Below are positions 1 through 5,936 of a stretch of DNA of 7,302 nucleotides, one piece after another. The first letter of the stretch is position 1. The number at the start of each line of letters is the position of its first letter. The notes under the pieces were generated by a model, which worked only from the letters and a program-made list of their open reading frames with translations, searched no databases and was not told the origin of the DNA. Source of the stretch: Pseudomonadota bacterium (lineage in GTDB: Bacteria > Pseudomonadota > Alphaproteobacteria > Rhizobiales > Aestuariivirgaceae); contig JAEKFU010000339.1 of the NCBI GenBank assembly GCA_016522385.1, forward strand, positions 1-7,302, read 5' to 3'. The position numbers were made by a program, and so were the translations under genes.

Positions 1-968
1 TGACCTTCTGAATCCGCATCATAGCTGGCCGCAAATCCACCTTGTGGCGCGCGCATCTCCGTGAAGAGCCAGGCTATCGTCTCTTCGATTCGCTGGCGAA
101 ACAACGTACTGTCAGTAGCGTGGGTGACCTTTGCCAGTAAGGTGATCAACTGGGCATTGTCGTAGAGCATCTTTTCGAAATGCGGAGCTAGCCAAAGATG
201 GTCGACCGAGTAACGAGCAAAGCCACCTCCGAGGTGATCATAGATGCCGCCCTGACATATGTTGGTGAGGGAGACCTCGACGGCCTTTCGGTACTCCGGT
301 GCGCCATGGCGCGTGTAGCAACGCCAGAGAAACTCGAAGGTCGAAGTCTGTGGGAATTTGGGCGCGCCACGTAGGCCACCATGTTCGTGGTCGACATGTT
401 TGACAATGAGGTCGGCGGCTTCGATTAGGAGGTTTTCCGATAGTTGGACGGACTGTTGCTGTTCTGTGGACCGGTGGAGCGACTCAGTGATGGCTGTCGC
501 GTTGCTCTCGACTTTTTCCGGTTCATCAGTCCAGATCCGAGCGATCTCGGTGAGGACATGCTTGAAGCCTGGACGGCCATACCGGGAGTCAGGTGGAAAG
601 TATGTCCCGCCCCAAAACGGGCGGCCATCAGGGGTGAGAAACATAGTGAGCGGCCACCCCCCTTGCTCGCCGAGCGAATGGATAGAGTCCATGTAGATCT
701 TGTCGACATCGGGTCGCTCCTCACGATCGACTTTGATATTGATGTAGAATTTGTTCATCATGTCGGCGATGTCGGCGTTCTCAAAACTCTCATGCGCCAT
801 AACATGACACCAATGACAGGCTGCGTAGCCGACGGACAACAGTATCGGCTTGTTTTCCCGCTGCGCCAGGTCGAATGCTTCTGGCCCCCAGGGAAACCAG
901 TGGACCGGATTGTCTTTGTGTTGAAGGAGATAGGGGCTGGTTTCCTCAGCGAGGAGATTTTGATTCAT
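1..968 (-). CDS. DUF255 thioredoxin-fold protein (YyaL/SPATA20 family), N-terminal part, cut by window edge
   Basis: Reading the minus strand from ATG 968 gives an uninterrupted 322-residue frame that leaves the window at position 1. The family is usually about 650-700 residues, so roughly the N-terminal half is visible. Family signatures occur in order: SPYLLQHKDNPVHWFPWG (about 11-28), KPILLSVGYAACHWCHVM (about 40-57) with a CxxC redox motif at C51-H-W-C54, KVDREERPDVDKIYM (about 79-93), and GGWPLTMFLTPDGRPFWGGT (about 103-122). The N-terminal domain is a thioredoxin fold. In the family a C-terminal alpha/alpha-barrel resembling sugar-processing enzymes follows, and its start (HFEKMLYDN, YDADSEG) can be read here. 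The biochemical role is not established, and no signal peptide is evident, so it is probably cytoplasmic. The start is the only plausible one, because no ATG, GTG or TTG lies between it and an in-frame upstream stop. No strong ribosome binding site is visible. It is divergent from mnmE. Family assignment is firm; function is unknown. Confidence 0.93.
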   Translation of the reverse strand, partial: MNQNLLAEETSPYLLQHKDNPVHWFPWGPEAFDLAQRENKPILLSVGYAACHWCHVMAHESFENADIADMMNKFYINIKVDREERPDVDKIYMDSIHSLGEQGGWPLTMFLTPDGRPFWGGTYFPPDSRYGRPGFKHVLTEIARIWTDEPEKVESNATAITESLHRSTEQQQSVQLSENLLIEAADLIVKHVDHEHGGLRGAPKFPQTSTFEFLWRCYTRHGAPEYRKAVEVSLTNICQGGIYDHLGGGFARYSVDHLWLAPHFEKMLYDNAQLITLLAKVTHATDSTLFRQRIEETIAWLFTEMRAPQGGFAASYDADSEG

Positions 969-986
969 GATGAACTGCCGCGGTGA

Positions 987-1014
987 TTGTTGTATCGACT
1001 GTAAAGGCTAAAAT
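987..1014 (+). promoter_or_regulatory. candidate sigma70-type promoter of the mnmE operon
   Basis: A TTGTTG element (987-992) is followed after 16 nt by TAAAAT (1009-1014), a 5/6 match to the -10 consensus. It lies in the short divergent gap between the DUF255 gene and mnmE. Transcription would start near 1020, leaving a leader of about 55-60 nt before the mnmE start chosen here. The same AT-rich patch read on the other strand gives TATATT (1016-1011), which could be a -10 for the DUF255 gene with a poor -35. This is consensus matching by eye only. Confidence 0.3.
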
Positions 1015-1078
1015 ATAGATGGCAATGGGCATTGGGCCGATTGACGGATTCGGCTCCGTTACAAAATCTGAATGCCAG

Positions 1079-2422
1079 ATGACACCGCGACTTCCAGGAC
1101 AATCGGGTGATACGATCTATGCGCTTTCGTCTGGCGCCGGGCGGGCCGGTGTTGCTGTTATCCGATTGAGTGGCGCGAATTCGCAGGAGATCGTATCAAG
1201 CCTTTGCGGGGCGGTACCGGTGCCTCGAAGAGCAGCGCTGCGCAAGATTGTGTCGCGTGGACGAGGCGAACTGATTGACGAGGGCGTGCTGTTGTGGATG
1301 CCCGGGCCGCATTCGTTTACCGGCGAGGATGTCGCTGAGCTCCATGTGCATGGTGGCCCTGCGATTATCAAGCGGCTGTTAGTGGAACTGGAGGGGACCG
1401 GTCTTTGCCGAATTGCTGAGGCAGGCGAATTTACCCGCAAGGCTTTTCATAATGGCAAGATGGACCTTGTGGCGGTCGAAGGCTTGGCCGACCTGATCGC
1501 AGCAGACACTGAAGCGCAACGGCGACAGGCTCTGTTTCAGCAATTCGGTGCGGTAAGCAAACGATACAATGCACTGCGCACGAAATTGACCCGTGTTCTA
1601 GCACATGTCGAGGCGGCGATCGATTTTGTCGATGAAGATGGCGTTGAACCGACCGCGCTGGCACACGTGATGTCAGATCTTGCTGAAGTCCGTGAGACAC
1701 TTAACGATTATCTAGATGATCGCCACCGGGGGGAAAGACTGCGGGACGGCGTCAAGGTGGTGATTGCCGGGGCGCCTAATGTCGGCAAGTCCAGTTTGTT
1801 GAATGCGCTCGCCCGGCGGGAAGCGGCGATTGTATCGCCAATCGAAGGGACCACCCGGGATGCAATCGAAGTTGCGATCGATATTGCTGGCGTTCCCGTT
1901 ATTTTCGTTGATACGGCTGGGATGCGGCAATCGACCCACGACCAGATCGAACAACTTGGTATGGCGAGAGCGGAACAGCACATGCGGGAGGCCGATCTGA
2001 CGATCTGGGTGAGTGCACCGGATGTAACGCCGGTGAAAGCACCGGGGCTTGATTCGGATACGTTACGAGTGCTGAACAAGACCGATCTGCTGGAAGGTCC
2101 TCTGGTTGCCAATGACTATGACCTGACTTTGTCGGCGTTGAGTGAAACGGATGTGCAAAGACTGATTGACAGGCTGGCGGACATCGTTGCCGATCGTTAT
2201 GTCGCGGACGAACCGGCCATGATCACACGGCATCGCCATCGGGTGGCGTTGCAAGATTGTCTGACCCATGTGACAGAGGCGTTGACGGCAAGCGATCGGC
2301 CTCTGGAACTGATTGCCGAAAGTATCAGACTGGCAACGCGTGATATCGGCCGATTGGTCGGGCGAGTTGATGTAGAGGACCTTCTCGACGTCATTTTCCG
2401 GGATTTTTGTATCGGAAAATGA
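1079..2422 (+). CDS. mnmE: tRNA uridine-5-carboxymethylaminomethyl modification GTPase MnmE (TrmE)
   Basis: MnmE is a dimeric GTPase. With MnmG it installs the (carboxymethyl)aminomethyl group at C5 of wobble U34 in certain tRNAs, using a folate one-carbon donor, in the cytoplasm. From ATG 1079 the protein has 447 residues, within the family range. The N-terminal folate-binding domain opens with DTIYALSSGAGRAGVAVIRL. In this numbering the inserted G domain has G1 GAPNVGKS (231-238), G2 EGTTRD (256-261), G3 DTAG (278-281) and G4 NKTD (333-336). The C-terminus is the expected CIGK with the conserved cysteine. An in-frame ATG at 1019 would add 20 residues (MAMGIGPIDGFG...) unlike the family N-terminus, and a candidate promoter overlaps it, so 1079 is preferred. 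Neither start has a strong Shine-Dalgarno sequence. It is first in the plus-strand block. Identity is certain; the start is less so. Confidence 0.96.
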   Translation: MTPRLPGQSGDTIYALSSGAGRAGVAVIRLSGANSQEIVSSLCGAVPVPRRAALRKIVSRGRGELIDEGVLLWMPGPHSFTGEDVAELHVHGGPAIIKRLLVELEGTGLCRIAEAGEFTRKAFHNGKMDLVAVEGLADLIAADTEAQRRQALFQQFGAVSKRYNALRTKLTRVLAHVEAAIDFVDEDGVEPTALAHVMSDLAEVRETLNDYLDDRHRGERLRDGVKVVIAGAPNVGKSSLLNALARREAAIVSPIEGTTRDAIEVAIDIAGVPVIFVDTAGMRQSTHDQIEQLGMARAEQHMREADLTIWVSAPDVTPVKAPGLDSDTLRVLNKTDLLEGPLVANDYDLTLSALSETDVQRLIDRLADIVADRYVADEPAMITRHRHRVALQDCLTHVTEALTASDRPLELIAESIRLATRDIGRLVGRVDVEDLLDVIFRDFCIGK

Positions 2423-2447
2423 AGAGGATACGCCGGCTTGATGAATC

Positions 2448-2463
2448 TGTTTCACGTGAAACG
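2448..2463. promoter_or_regulatory. parS: parS site (ParB-binding centromere element), intergenic
   Basis: TGTTTCACGTGAAACG matches the bacterial consensus TGTTTCACGTGAAACA at 15 of 16 positions. The inner 14 bases (2449-2462) form a perfect palindrome. It lies in the 106-nt gap between mnmE and mnmG, about 3.5 kb upstream of parB. In the known system ParB loads at parS, closes as a CTP-dependent clamp and spreads to neighbouring DNA. The 15/16 match close to parAB makes chance very unlikely. Confidence 0.92.
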
Positions 2464-2528
2464 TCGCCATGATAAAGGTCTGACCGGATAATTCAGGTTA
2501 GCTACCTAGCGAAAGAGTAAGACACGCT

Positions 2529-4391
2529 GTGCAGAAGTTTGATGTCATCGTCATAGGTGGCGGACATGCCGGCACTGAGGCAGCCGCCGCAGCCGCTCGG
2601 ATTGGTGCGCGCACAGCCCTGGTAACCCACCAGGTCGCCACGATCGGCGAGATGTCCTGCAATCCAGCGATTGGCGGGCTGGGCAAAGGTCATCTGGTCC
2701 GCGAAATCGACGCCCTGGACGGCCTGATGGCGAAGGCGGCAGATGCAGCCGGTATTCAGTTTCGGCTCCTCAACCGGTCCAAAGGACCGGCGGTGCGCGG
2801 ACCGAGAGCGCAGTCGGACCGCACGCTTTATCGCCAGGCCATCCAGGAGCTGATTTCACATCAAGATAATCTCAGCGTTATCGAGGGAGCAGTCTGTGGG
2901 TTTTTCAGAGACGGAAATGCGATCGCCGGTGTGATATGTGAGGATGATTCAGAGTATCGCGCCGGAGCTGTGGTGCTGACCACCGGCACATTTCTAAGCG
3001 GGATAATTCATATTGGTGAGCAGCGTATCCCGGCTGGCAGGGCAGGGGAGCCGGCCAGTTACGGTGTAAGCGAAGTTTTGACCGAGGCGGGGCTGCAGTT
3101 GGGGCGCCTGAAAACCGGCACGCCGCCGCGGCTAGATGGCCGCACGATCAATTGGGACCGGCTTGAAGTCCAGCCTGGCGACAATCCGCCGGTACCGTTC
3201 TCGTTTCTGACGTCTGAAATCACTACACGGCAGATCGAGTGTTATATCACCCATACCAACCAAACCACCCACAGGGTTATCGAAGACAATCTGCAGCGTT
3301 CGGCAATGTATTCTGGCCAGATCGAAGGCACCGGCCCACGGTATTGCCCGTCGATCGAGGACAAAATCGTCAAATTTCGCGAACGTCAGCACCATCAGCT
3401 GTTTCTGGAGCCCGAAGGCCTGGATGACCATACGGTTTATCCCAACGGAATTTCGACGTCGCTACCCGAAGATGTGCAGGCGAGTTTCGTGCGCTCCATA
3501 GCCGGACTGGAGGCGGCACGAATCCTTCGGCCCGGGTATGCCATCGAGTATGACTACGTCGATCCGCGCGAACTCAAGCCGAGCCTGGAAGTAAAAAAGC
3601 TGGCGAATCTATTTCTCGCTGGGCAGATAAATGGCACCACGGGCTATGAAGAGGCTGCCGCGCAGGGGCTTATCGCTGGTTTGAACGCGGCTCGCCAAGC
3701 GTCCGGCGGTGATCCGCTGAAGCTTGACCGATCGCAGGCTTACATCGCGGTGATGATTGATGATCTGGTAACACGCGGTGTGAGTGAACCCTACCGGATG
3801 TTTACATCGAGGGCTGAATATAGATTGCTACTGCGGGCTGACAATGCCGACCAGCGGTTGACGCCGGTCGGGATAGACGCCGGCATTGTTGGACCTGAAC
3901 GACGGCGGTACTTTGAATTGAAATCCCAAGTCCTGCGTGAAGCGCGGGAAATGGCCCATAATCTGACCATGACACCGAATGAAGCGGAGGCGAAGGGCTT
4001 GATGATCAACTTGGACGGCAAACGCCGCAACGTGATCGATCTCCTCGGGCACCCAAACATCGAATTCTTCGACTTGGCCGAAATCTGGCCGGACCTGGCC
4101 AGCTTGCCTCACTATGCGCGCGAGCAGCTGGAGATCGATGCGGTGTACTCAGGTTACCTGCACCGGCAGCAACTCGATATAGAAGCATTTCGTCGCGATG
4201 AGGCTTTGCCGATCCCGTCAGCGCTGGACTACGGCCGCTTGGCTGGGCTGTCGAACGAAGTCCGCGAAAAGCTTAATCGTGTACGACCGACAACGCTTGG
4301 CCAGGCGGCGCGGATCGATGGCGTCACGCCCGCCGCACTCACCTTGATACTGGCGCATGTCCGCAATCCGCAATTGCGTCGATCAGGTTGA
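2529..4391 (+). CDS. mnmG: tRNA uridine-5-carboxymethylaminomethyl modification FAD enzyme MnmG (GidA)
   Basis: MnmG is the FAD/NADH-dependent partner of MnmE in modifying U34 of tRNA. The protein has 620 residues, close to the 629 of E. coli. Visible motifs are the FAD-binding IGGGHAGTEAA (9-19), the SCNPAIGGLGKGH segment (43-55) with conserved Cys44, GRLKTGTPPRLDGRTI (192-207), GPRYCPSIEDK (269-279) with the second conserved Cys273, LAGQINGTTGYEEAAAQG (363-380) and GVSEPYRMFTSRAEYRLLLR (417-436). The C-terminal helical domain (about 550-620), which contacts MnmE in the family, is complete. The start is GTG 2529; no other start codon lies between it and the in-frame TAG at 2499-2501. The ribosome binding site is weak (GAAAGAG, 11 nt upstream). 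The upstream gap holds a parS site. The stop codon TGA shares its last base with the rsmG ATG. Confidence 0.98.
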   Translation: MQKFDVIVIGGGHAGTEAAAAAARIGARTALVTHQVATIGEMSCNPAIGGLGKGHLVREIDALDGLMAKAADAAGIQFRLLNRSKGPAVRGPRAQSDRTLYRQAIQELISHQDNLSVIEGAVCGFFRDGNAIAGVICEDDSEYRAGAVVLTTGTFLSGIIHIGEQRIPAGRAGEPASYGVSEVLTEAGLQLGRLKTGTPPRLDGRTINWDRLEVQPGDNPPVPFSFLTSEITTRQIECYITHTNQTTHRVIEDNLQRSAMYSGQIEGTGPRYCPSIEDKIVKFRERQHHQLFLEPEGLDDHTVYPNGISTSLPEDVQASFVRSIAGLEAARILRPGYAIEYDYVDPRELKPSLEVKKLANLFLAGQINGTTGYEEAAAQGLIAGLNAARQASGGDPLKLDRSQAYIAVMIDDLVTRGVSEPYRMFTSRAEYRLLLRADNADQRLTPVGIDAGIVGPERRRYFELKSQVLREAREMAHNLTMTPNEAEAKGLMINLDGKRRNVIDLLGHPNIEFFDLAEIWPDLASLPHYAREQLEIDAVYSGYLHRQQLDIEAFRRDEALPIPSALDYGRLAGLSNEVREKLNRVRPTTLGQAARIDGVTPAALTLILAHVRNPQLRRSG

Positions 4392-5041
4392 TGGCCGACG
4401 TCAGCTCGCCAGAAGAGATTGCGTCCTATTTCGCTGTTTCACGTGAATCACTGGCCAAGCTAGGCCTCTATGTTGACTTGCTGCTAAAATGGCAAAAGCG
4501 AATCAACCTCATCGGACCATCGACGGTTGGTGAGGTTTGGTCGCGCCACATCGCCGATGGGCTTCAGCTCATGCCGCTGGTTCCGTCAGTGTCCCGTACG
4601 ATGATGGATCTGGGCAGTGGGTCAGGGGTGCCGGGTCTCGTGCTGGCGATTGCTTACGGTCAAGCGCGGGAGTTTGATGTGCATTTGGTGGAGAGCAATG
4701 GCAAGAAGGCAGCTTTTTTGCGCGAGGCGATCCGAATCACGGGCACTCCGGCAATTGTGCATAACTGCCGCGCCGAGCAATTGATCGCTTCTGCCCGTCC
4801 ACCAGCAGTGGATATAGTCATGGCAAGGGCGTTGGCACCTCTGCCGCGACTTTTGGAGCTAACCGAAGCATATTTTGACCGCGGTGCAATCGGGTTGTTT
4901 CATAAAGGACAAGATGTGGACACCGAATTGACCGAATCTGCAAAATACTGGAGTATCGATCACACAAAGCACGCGAGTGTGGCCCATTCCCGTAGCTGGA
5001 TTCTCGAAATCAGGGAGATACGACGTGTCGCATGCTTATGA
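4391..5041 (+). CDS. rsmG: 16S rRNA (guanine527-N7)-methyltransferase RsmG (GidB)
   Basis: RsmG uses S-adenosylmethionine to methylate N7 of G527 in the 530 loop of 16S rRNA. In several bacteria its loss gives low-level streptomycin resistance. The 216-residue protein is of normal size. Visible features are the N-terminal VSRES segment (16-20), the SAM-binding loop DLGSGSGVPG (73-82), the acidic strand end followed by ESNGKKAAFLRE (101-112), RAEQL (127-131), ARALAPL (145-151) and HKGQD (171-175). ATG 4391 overlaps the mnmG stop as TGATG, which suggests translational coupling. A TTG at 4388 would add only one residue and is less likely. A near-consensus parS lies inside the 5' end at 4435-4450. 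The 3' end overlaps parA by 17 nt in another frame. No truncation is seen. Confidence 0.97.
   Translation: MADVSSPEEIASYFAVSRESLAKLGLYVDLLLKWQKRINLIGPSTVGEVWSRHIADGLQLMPLVPSVSRTMMDLGSGSGVPGLVLAIAYGQAREFDVHLVESNGKKAAFLREAIRITGTPAIVHNCRAEQLIASARPPAVDIVMARALAPLPRLLELTEAYFDRGAIGLFHKGQDVDTELTESAKYWSIDHTKHASVAHSRSWILEIREIRRVACL
4435..4450. promoter_or_regulatory. parS: parS site inside the rsmG coding sequence
   Basis: TGTTTCACGTGAATCA matches the parS consensus TGTTTCACGTGAAACA at 15 of 16 positions; the single change (A to T at position 14) weakens one half-site. The same bases encode residues 16-20 of RsmG, VSRES (GTT TCA CGT GAA TCA). It lies about 2.0 kb from the intergenic parS and about 1.5 kb upstream of parB. 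ParB binding is inferred from the match and the location, and the inner mismatch may lower affinity compared with the first site. Confidence 0.8.
5012..5017 (+). promoter_or_regulatory. ribosome binding site that sets the parA GTG start
   Basis: AGGGAG lies 7 nt before GTG 5025, inside the end of rsmG. It is the clearest Shine-Dalgarno sequence in the window and favours GTG 5025 over the in-frame ATG at 4977, whose extra 16 residues do not resemble a ParA N-terminus. Confidence 0.7.
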
Positions 5042-5858
5042 TTATAATGCAGCGCCTGACAGGACACGCATTCTAGCCGTTGCGAACCAAAAGGGTGGTG
5101 TGGGCAAGACCACGACAGCGATTAACCTGGGCACTGCGCTTGCTGCGGTGGGAGAGCATGTGTTGGTCGTCGATCTTGACCCGCAAGGCAATGCGAGTAC
5201 CGGCCTTGGTGTTGCGCGGCGGACCACGCAACAGTCGACATATCACGTCCTGATCGGCGAGTCTGATCTGGAGGATGTCATCGTTTCATCAGGCATACCG
5301 AGGTTGGACTGTGCGCCATCGACGCTCGATTTGCTTGGTGCAGAGCTGGAACTATCCACGTTCGATCGCAAGACCTACCGATTGCTGGACGCGATCGACA
5401 AACTCGCAAAGAACCAGACTAAGGGGCAGGGATACTCCTACATGTTGTTGGACTGTCCCCCGTCGCTGAATTTGCTGACCGTGAACGCACTGTCGGCAGC
5501 CGATGCCGTGCTAGTGCCGCTACAATGTGAATTTTTCGCACTCGAGGGCCTCAGCCAACTGCTGAAGACGGTCGAACGGGTGCGCGCCAGCCTCAATTCA
5601 AAGCTGGCGGTTCAGGGTGTTGTGCTGACGATGTTCGACCGGCGCAATTCGCTATCAGAACAAGTGGCGCAGGACGTTCGCGAAGTTCTCGGGGAAAAGG
5701 TGTATCAAACAGTCATTCCGCGCAATGTCAGGGTGTCCGAGGCGCCGTCATACGGCAAGCCGGTGTTGCTGTATGACAACAAATGTGCCGGCAGCCAGGC
5801 CTATATTCGTCTGGCTTCGGAAATCATCCGCAGAGAACAAGAACTGCGCGCGGCATGA
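5025..5858 (+). CDS. parA: chromosome partitioning ATPase ParA (Soj type)
   Basis: ParA is a deviant Walker-type ATPase. Its ATP-bound dimer coats the nucleoid, and ParB-parS complexes trigger hydrolysis, which moves the new origin. The 277-residue protein lacks the N-terminal helix-turn-helix of type Ia plasmid ParA proteins and fits the chromosomal Soj group. Visible motifs are ILAVANQKGGVGKTTTA (16-32) with the signature lysine of the deviant Walker A, VVDLDPQGNASTG (48-60), Walker B LLDCPPS (141-147), and the IPRNVRVSEAPSYGKPV segment (231-247) typical of the family. GTG 5025 is chosen because AGGGAG lies 7 nt upstream; it starts inside rsmG, giving a 17-nt out-of-frame overlap. parB follows after 74 nt. 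Expression probably comes from readthrough of the mnmE-mnmG-rsmG transcript. No missing key residue was seen. Confidence 0.97.
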   Translation: MSHAYDYNAAPDRTRILAVANQKGGVGKTTTAINLGTALAAVGEHVLVVDLDPQGNASTGLGVARRTTQQSTYHVLIGESDLEDVIVSSGIPRLDCAPSTLDLLGAELELSTFDRKTYRLLDAIDKLAKNQTKGQGYSYMLLDCPPSLNLLTVNALSAADAVLVPLQCEFFALEGLSQLLKTVERVRASLNSKLAVQGVVLTMFDRRNSLSEQVAQDVREVLGEKVYQTVIPRNVRVSEAPSYGKPVLLYDNKCAGSQAYIRLASEIIRREQELRAA

Positions 5859-5861
5859 CTC

Positions 5862-5936
5862 ATGGATGGACGGGCCAGGGTGTTTTGTCGTTCTGGTGGA
5901 ACCAGACGGACTATTGAAAGATTGGACGCAGTATGA
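5862..5936 (+). other. possible 24-codon ORF bridging parA and parB
   Basis: ATG 5862 lies 3 nt after the parA stop and opens a 24-codon frame whose TGA (5934-5936) overlaps the parB ATG as ATGA. The predicted peptide begins MDGRARVFCRSGG and ends IERLDAV; it is small and basic, and I recognise no family. Because parB has no strong ribosome binding site of its own, translating this frame could deliver ribosomes to parB. Equally, it could be a chance frame filling a 74-nt gap. It has no clear Shine-Dalgarno sequence. Confidence 0.2.
5892..5906. repeat. short inverted repeat in the parA-parB gap
   Basis: TCTGGT-GGA-ACCAGA can form a 6-bp stem with a 3-nt loop in the parA-parB mRNA. No T-run follows, so it does not look like an intrinsic terminator. 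It might affect mRNA stability or the ParA:ParB ratio, but a stem this short can also arise by chance. Confidence 0.3.

Noticed and set aside
1..968. Possible frameshift or pseudogene in the DUF255 gene
   Set aside because: I translated the whole minus strand from 968 to the edge and found no stop and all expected motifs in order; it is only truncated by the window.
444..986. Long plus-strand open frame opposite the DUF255 gene (180 codons)
   Set aside because: The minus strand here carries a continuous, strongly conserved DUF255 protein; the plus-strand translation has no recognisable motif and is an antisense shadow.
1117..2470. Several open frames of 65-135 codons on the minus strand across mnmE
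   Set aside because: They lie antisense to a gene with intact GTPase motifs and a correct C-terminus, and their translations resemble no family. FHVKQ in one of them is only the parS palindrome read backwards.
5351..5359. CTATCCACG as a DnaA box
   Set aside because: It has two mismatches to TTATCCACA, stands alone and lies inside parA. No cluster or AT-rich region supports an origin in this window.
5892..5906. Hairpin in the parA-parB gap as a terminator
   Set aside because: The stem is only 6 bp and no T-run follows; termination here would separate two genes expected to be co-expressed.
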